From: Thermoleophilia bacterium
GTDB lineage: Bacteria; Actinomycetota; Thermoleophilia; Gaiellales; Gaiellaceae
Assembly: GCA_025936595.1 (NCBI GenBank)
Contig: JAICTB010000075.1
Span: 1-9,518 of the forward strand
Direction: 5' to 3'
DNA length: 9,518 nt
The position numbers were made by a program, and so were the translations under genes. Positions 6,201 to 9,518 of this stretch are shown here, piece after piece; the first letter of the stretch is position 1; the number at the start of each line of letters is the position of its first letter. The notes below the pieces were generated by a model. That model made no database searches, was not told where the DNA came from, and worked only from the letters and a program-made list of their open reading frames with translations.

Positions 6201-8999
6201 ATGAGTGCGGTCGTGATTCGGGGCACGCCCTACCCGATCGTCCTGCCCAAGCTGAAGGATCCACGCCTCCACCTCGCGGCGACGATCGTCTCGCTGCAGG
6301 TGATCGGGCAGGCCGGATTCCATTTCAGGCTGTCGATCGCGCAGATCCTCGTGTCGCTCGCGACCTGTGCGGTGCTGGAGGTCGGGGTCGCCGCGTGGCG
6401 CCAGCGCGTGATCCTCTGGCCGGCGAGCGCGCTCCTGACCGGGAACGGCGTCGCCTTCATCCTGCGCGTGCCGGGCACCCAGCACGGCGACTGGTGGAGC
6501 ACGCGGGGTTGGTGGATCTTCGTCGCCACATCCGCCGTCTCGCTCCTCTCGAAGCACGTGCTCCAGTGGCGCGGCGCGCACGTCTTCAACCCGTCCAACA
6601 TCGGCCTCGTCCTCTGCTTCCTCGTGCTCGGACGCGGCCGCGCGGAGCCGCTCGACTTCTGGTGGGGGCCGATGTCCGGCTGGCTCGTGCTGGCGCTCGC
6701 AGTGATCCTCGCCGGCGGCTTCGCGATCCTCTCGCGGCTGAAGCTCCTGCGGATCGCGCTCGGCTTCTGGGCCGCGTTCGCGGTCGGGATCGGCGTGCTC
6801 GCCCTCACCGATCACTCGATGACCGCGCGCTGGCACCTCGGCCCGATCACGGGCGCGAGCTTCTGGTGGGTGCTCCTCACGTCACCCGAGGTGCTCGTCT
6901 TCCTGTTCTTCATGATCACTGACCCGAAGACGGCGCCGCGCGACCCGCGCGCGCGCGTCGCCTACGCCGTCGCAATCGGCCTGCTGGCCGCGCTCCTGAT
7001 CGCGCCGATGCAGACGGAGTTCTCGAGCAAGGTCGCCCTGCTGGCCTCGCTCGCGATCGTGTGCGCGGCGATGCCGTTGCTCAGGCTCGTCCGGGTGCGC
7101 AGGCCGCGCCGCCGCACGCTGGCGGTCGCCGCCACAGCCGGGCTTGCGCTCTACGGCGCGGCGATCGTCGGCGCCGGGCTGCCGGCGCGCGGCGACGCGC
7201 GGGCGACAGCGTTCCTCGGGCCGGGGCGGCTGCCGCCGATCGCCATCCTTCCCTCGCGCGGCGTGCAGACGAAGCTCGACCTGCATACAGCACAGCTGAT
7301 CGCCCACGACCTGCTGGCGGTCGCACCGGCGAGGAGCGGCGATTCGCTGCGCGTCTGGCTCGAGCAGGGCACCGACCAGAATCCGCCGACGGCCGTCGCG
7401 CAGCTCGCGGGCCGCACCTATCGCCTGACGCCGGTCGGCGCGCACTGGCGGCTCCAGGGGAAGCCCAAACCCGCGGCGCGTCCCGCGACGCAGCCGGGGC
7501 CGGTGCTGGCGGGCTTCCGGCTCGCGAACGTGGCGCCGCAGCTCGGCATCGACTTCCGCCAGGGGTCGTTCCGCTTCGGCGTCACGAACGACGAGACCGC
7601 GATGATGGGCGGCGGCGTCTGCTGGCTCGACTACGACGACGACGGCCGCCTCGATCTGTTCGCGGTCAACAACTACACCGACGACCAGTACGCCGAGTGG
7701 GCCGACCACGGCGGGCCGCCGACGAGCGAGCTCTTCCACAACGTGGGCGGCCGCTTCGTGAACGTGACGCGCGCCGCCCACGCGGGCCTGCCGACCCGCG
7801 GCGAGGGCTGCGTCGCCGCGGACCTCGACGGCGACGGTCACACGGATCTGTTCGTGACGACGGCGACCGACGACGAGCTCCTGTGGTCGAACGGAGACGG
7901 CACGTTCACTGAAGGGGCGCGCCAGGCGGGAATCGTCTCGTTCGGCTGGCACTCCGGAGCGGCGGTTGCGGACGTGAACGGCGACGGCCGGCCCGACCTC
8001 TTCGTTTCTGGCTATGCCGACAAGCAGCACCCGATCCAGGGCTCGATCAAGGGCTTCCCCGGCAACTACCCCGGCGTGCGCGACGAGCTGTTCCTGAATC
8101 TCGGCGGCCGGCGGTTCAAGGAGGTCGGCGTGCGCGCGGGCCTCGACCGGCCGCCCTACGACCACAGCCTCGGTGCCGAGTTCACGGACGTGAACGGCGA
8201 CGGGCGCCCGGACCTGATCGTCGCGAACGACGAGGACCCGAACCGGCTCTACGTGAACGAGCCGGGTGGGCCGCTCGGCTTCCACTTCGTCGAGCGCGGC
8301 CGCGCGGCGCATGTCGCCGACCGAAACGCGGGCATGGGCATCGCCGACCAGAACGGGCTGCTGTTCGTCAGCAACTCGCGCGGGCAGACGCACGCGGTGT
8401 ATCGCCGGCTCGGCTCGGGGTTCGCGGACATCCGCTCGTCGTTTGCCTCCGCGTTCGGCACGAACCTCACCGGCTGGGGCGACTCGTGGATCGACCTGCG
8501 CAACGACGGCACGCAGCAGCTCGTGCTTGCAAACGGCGCGATCCCCGTCCGCAATCTGAAGAAGGATGCCGCGCCGCTCCAGGTGCTGACGCGGCGAGAC
8601 GGCCGCTGGGTGGATACCGGGATCCTGCGCGGCCTGCGCGTGAACGGACGCGGCCTCGCGGCGGCCGACTACGACAACGACGGCCGCGTCGACGTGGTCG
8701 TGAACACGATCGGCGGGCGGTTGCTGCTGCTGCACAACACGAGCCCGGCCGGCAACTGGCTCGAGGTGCAGGTCGAACCGTTCTCACCGGGCGCCGTCGT
8801 CACCGCGACGGCGAGCGACGGCCGCGAACAGTCGCGCGAGGTGCGCGCCGGCTCGAGCTATCTCTCCTCCGAGGATCCGCGCGTCCACTTCGGCTTCGGC
8901 GCGGCGACGGTGCGCTCGGTGAGCGTCCGCTACCCGGACGGCACGGTGAAGCGACTCGAGGCGCCGCCGACGAACGCCGTCGTCACCGTGAGGCGTTAG
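6201..8999 (+). CDS. NqrB/RnfD-like membrane domain fused to FG-GAP/VCBS repeats and ASPIC/UnbV domain
   Basis: This is a 932-residue membrane protein; an upstream GTG at 6180 would add seven residues. Residues 23-296 contain about ten hydrophobic segments. Two stretches match NqrB/RnfD membrane subunits: HVFNPSNIG (127-135) and FFMITDPKTAP (236-246). After a basic cytoplasmic-looking loop (RLVRVRRPRRR, 295-305), an eleventh segment (306-327) would carry the chain outside. Residues 328-435 form an unassigned linker region. Residues 436-840 hold FG-GAP/VCBS-type repeats with Ca-binding DxDxDG loops at 477-485, 541-549, 591-599, 663-671 and 823-831, plus a degenerate one at 765-773, suggesting a beta-propeller like CRTAC1. 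The ASPIC/UnbV domain is at about 850-930, with VHFGFG (895-900) and YPDGT (911-915). The SGAT motif that carries covalent FMN in RnfD/NqrB is not evident. No other Rnf or Nqr subunit gene is present. The role is unknown; membrane anchoring or redox sensing at the cell surface is speculation. Confidence 0.88.
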   Translation: MSAVVIRGTPYPIVLPKLKDPRLHLAATIVSLQVIGQAGFHFRLSIAQILVSLATCAVLEVGVAAWRQRVILWPASALLTGNGVAFILRVPGTQHGDWWSTRGWWIFVATSAVSLLSKHVLQWRGAHVFNPSNIGLVLCFLVLGRGRAEPLDFWWGPMSGWLVLALAVILAGGFAILSRLKLLRIALGFWAAFAVGIGVLALTDHSMTARWHLGPITGASFWWVLLTSPEVLVFLFFMITDPKTAPRDPRARVAYAVAIGLLAALLIAPMQTEFSSKVALLASLAIVCAAMPLLRLVRVRRPRRRTLAVAATAGLALYGAAIVGAGLPARGDARATAFLGPGRLPPIAILPSRGVQTKLDLHTAQLIAHDLLAVAPARSGDSLRVWLEQGTDQNPPTAVAQLAGRTYRLTPVGAHWRLQGKPKPAARPATQPGPVLAGFRLANVAPQLGIDFRQGSFRFGVTNDETAMMGGGVCWLDYDDDGRLDLFAVNNYTDDQYAEWADHGGPPTSELFHNVGGRFVNVTRAAHAGLPTRGEGCVAADLDGDGHTDLFVTTATDDELLWSNGDGTFTEGARQAGIVSFGWHSGAAVADVNGDGRPDLFVSGYADKQHPIQGSIKGFPGNYPGVRDELFLNLGGRRFKEVGVRAGLDRPPYDHSLGAEFTDVNGDGRPDLIVANDEDPNRLYVNEPGGPLGFHFVERGRAAHVADRNAGMGIADQNGLLFVSNSRGQTHAVYRRLGSGFADIRSSFASAFGTNLTGWGDSWIDLRNDGTQQLVLANGAIPVRNLKKDAAPLQVLTRRDGRWVDTGILRGLRVNGRGLAAADYDNDGRVDVVVNTIGGRLLLLHNTSPAGNWLEVQVEPFSPGAVVTATASDGREQSREVRAGSSYLSSEDPRVHFGFGAATVRSVSVRYPDGTVKRLEAPPTNAVVTVRR

Positions 9000-9002
9000 A
9001 GG

Positions 9003-9518
9003 TTAGCGGCCGGTCTTCGCCTGGCGGCGGCGCGCGATCGTGTCGAGCGTGACGGCGAAGAGCAGGATGCTCCCCGTCGTGATGTAGATGACGCCCGGCG
9101 AGAATCCGAAGATGAAGAGCCCGTTTTCGATCGTCGCGATCACCGCGGCGCCGAGCACCGCGCTGCGCACGAAGCCGCGACCGCCGAAGAGGCTCGTACC
9201 GCCGATCACGGCCGCCGCGATGGAGTCGAGCAGCAGCGTGCCGCCTCCCTGGTCCGGCTGCACCGAGCGGACGTTCGCGGCGAGGACGATGCCGCCGACG
9301 CCGGCCATCATCCCGGAGATCGCGAAGACCATGATGCGGATGCGCGCGACGTTGATGCCGGCGCGGCGCGCCGCCTCGGGATTCCCGCCCACCGCGTAGA
9401 CGTGACGGCCGAACGTCGTCCGCCGCGAGACGTACGTCCAGAAGACGAGGAAGAAGACGATCTCCAGGCCGGCGAGCGGCAGGCCGCGGTCGTGGTTGCA
9501 GATCGCGACCACGAGGAA
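9003..9518 (-). CDS. CUT2-family sugar ABC transporter permease (RbsC/XylH type), 5'-partial
   Basis: This is the C-terminal part, about 171 residues, of an inner-membrane permease; the frame stays open to the window edge (Phe-Leu precede the first GTG), so the N-terminal half is missing. It forms the sugar channel together with an ATPase and a periplasmic-type binding protein, which should lie beyond the right edge. Diagnostic motifs are TTFGRHVYAVGGNPEAARRAGI, here split as TTFGRHVYAVGG and NPEAARRAGI, which is the cytoplasmic ATPase-contacting loop. They are followed by the helix around FAISGMMAGVGGIVLA, the GGGTLLLDSIAAAVIGGTSL segment and FGGRG. It ends in a basic tail (ARRRQAKTGR), as expected for a cytoplasmic C terminus. 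XylH and RbsC are the closest remembered relatives; the pentose-related genes nearby favour xylose, but the sugar is inferred. Its stop lies three bases from the stop of the opposing membrane-protein gene. Confidence 0.9.
   Translation of the reverse strand, partial: FLVVAICNHDRGLPLAGLEIVFFLVFWTYVSRRTTFGRHVYAVGGNPEAARRAGINVARIRIMVFAISGMMAGVGGIVLAANVRSVQPDQGGGTLLLDSIAAAVIGGTSLFGGRGFVRSAVLGAAVIATIENGLFIFGFSPGVIYITTGSILLFAVTLDTIARRRQAKTGR

Noticed and set aside
6849..6860. TGAS (residues 217-220 of the membrane fusion protein) as an ApbE flavinylation site
   Set aside because: It lacks the preceding Asp and sits just before the FFMITDP helix, which is not where the flavin-carrying threonine lies in RnfD/NqrB.
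6882..8735. A 617-codon open frame on the minus strand opposite the FG-GAP region
   Set aside because: Its composition mirrors the repeated Asp/Gly codons of the real gene; no domain or start signal supports it.
1..9518. CRISPR, tRNA, insertion sequence, toxin-antitoxin or phage defence system
   Set aside because: No spaced direct repeats, cloverleaf sequences, transposase motifs or defence-type domains were found by eye; the window is almost fully occupied by metabolic and membrane genes.

Overview
The DNA is very GC-rich, with a strong preference for G or C at third codon positions (CTC, GTC, CGC, GCG, GAG) and several GTG starts. It is almost free of intergenic space. This fits a chromosomal segment of a high-GC actinobacterium, perhaps of the Thermoleophilia (Gaiellales/Solirubrobacterales) type. 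That placement is inferred from composition and gene style, not from a marker gene. No RNA gene, insertion sequence, CRISPR array, phage gene or other sign of mobility was seen.

Left part (2-3260, + strand): a three-gene operon joined by overlapping stop and start codons. It encodes an IlvD/EDD dehydratase (5' end outside the window), a short-chain dehydrogenase resembling 2-keto-3-deoxy-aldonate 4-dehydrogenases, and a zinc-dependent glucose-dehydrogenase-like enzyme. Together they look like a non-phosphorylating sugar oxidation route: aldose to aldonate, to 2-keto-3-deoxyaldonate, to a diketo acid.

Middle part (3245-6156): a minus-strand Gfo/Idh/MocA oxidoreductase resembling levoglucosan dehydrogenase runs tail-to-tail into the operon and head-to-head with a second Gfo/Idh/MocA gene on the plus strand. 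That second gene is coupled by a 4-base overlap to a cupin D-lyxose ketol-isomerase. A minus-strand GlcG/HbpS-like (DUF336) gene follows and overlaps the isomerase tail-to-tail.

Right part (6201-9518): one large membrane protein with an NqrB/RnfD-like membrane region fused to an extracytoplasmic FG-GAP/ASPIC-UnbV domain, followed by the C-terminal part of a minus-strand CUT2 (RbsC/XylH-type) sugar ABC permease that runs off the window.

Apart from the large membrane protein and the GlcG-like gene, the coding content points to uptake and oxidative or isomerising breakdown of aldoses or anhydrosugars. The least conventional gene is the NqrB/RnfD-like/FG-GAP/ASPIC fusion. Only about 64 bases are outside genes, so most transcription signals must lie within coding sequence or in two tiny divergent gaps.
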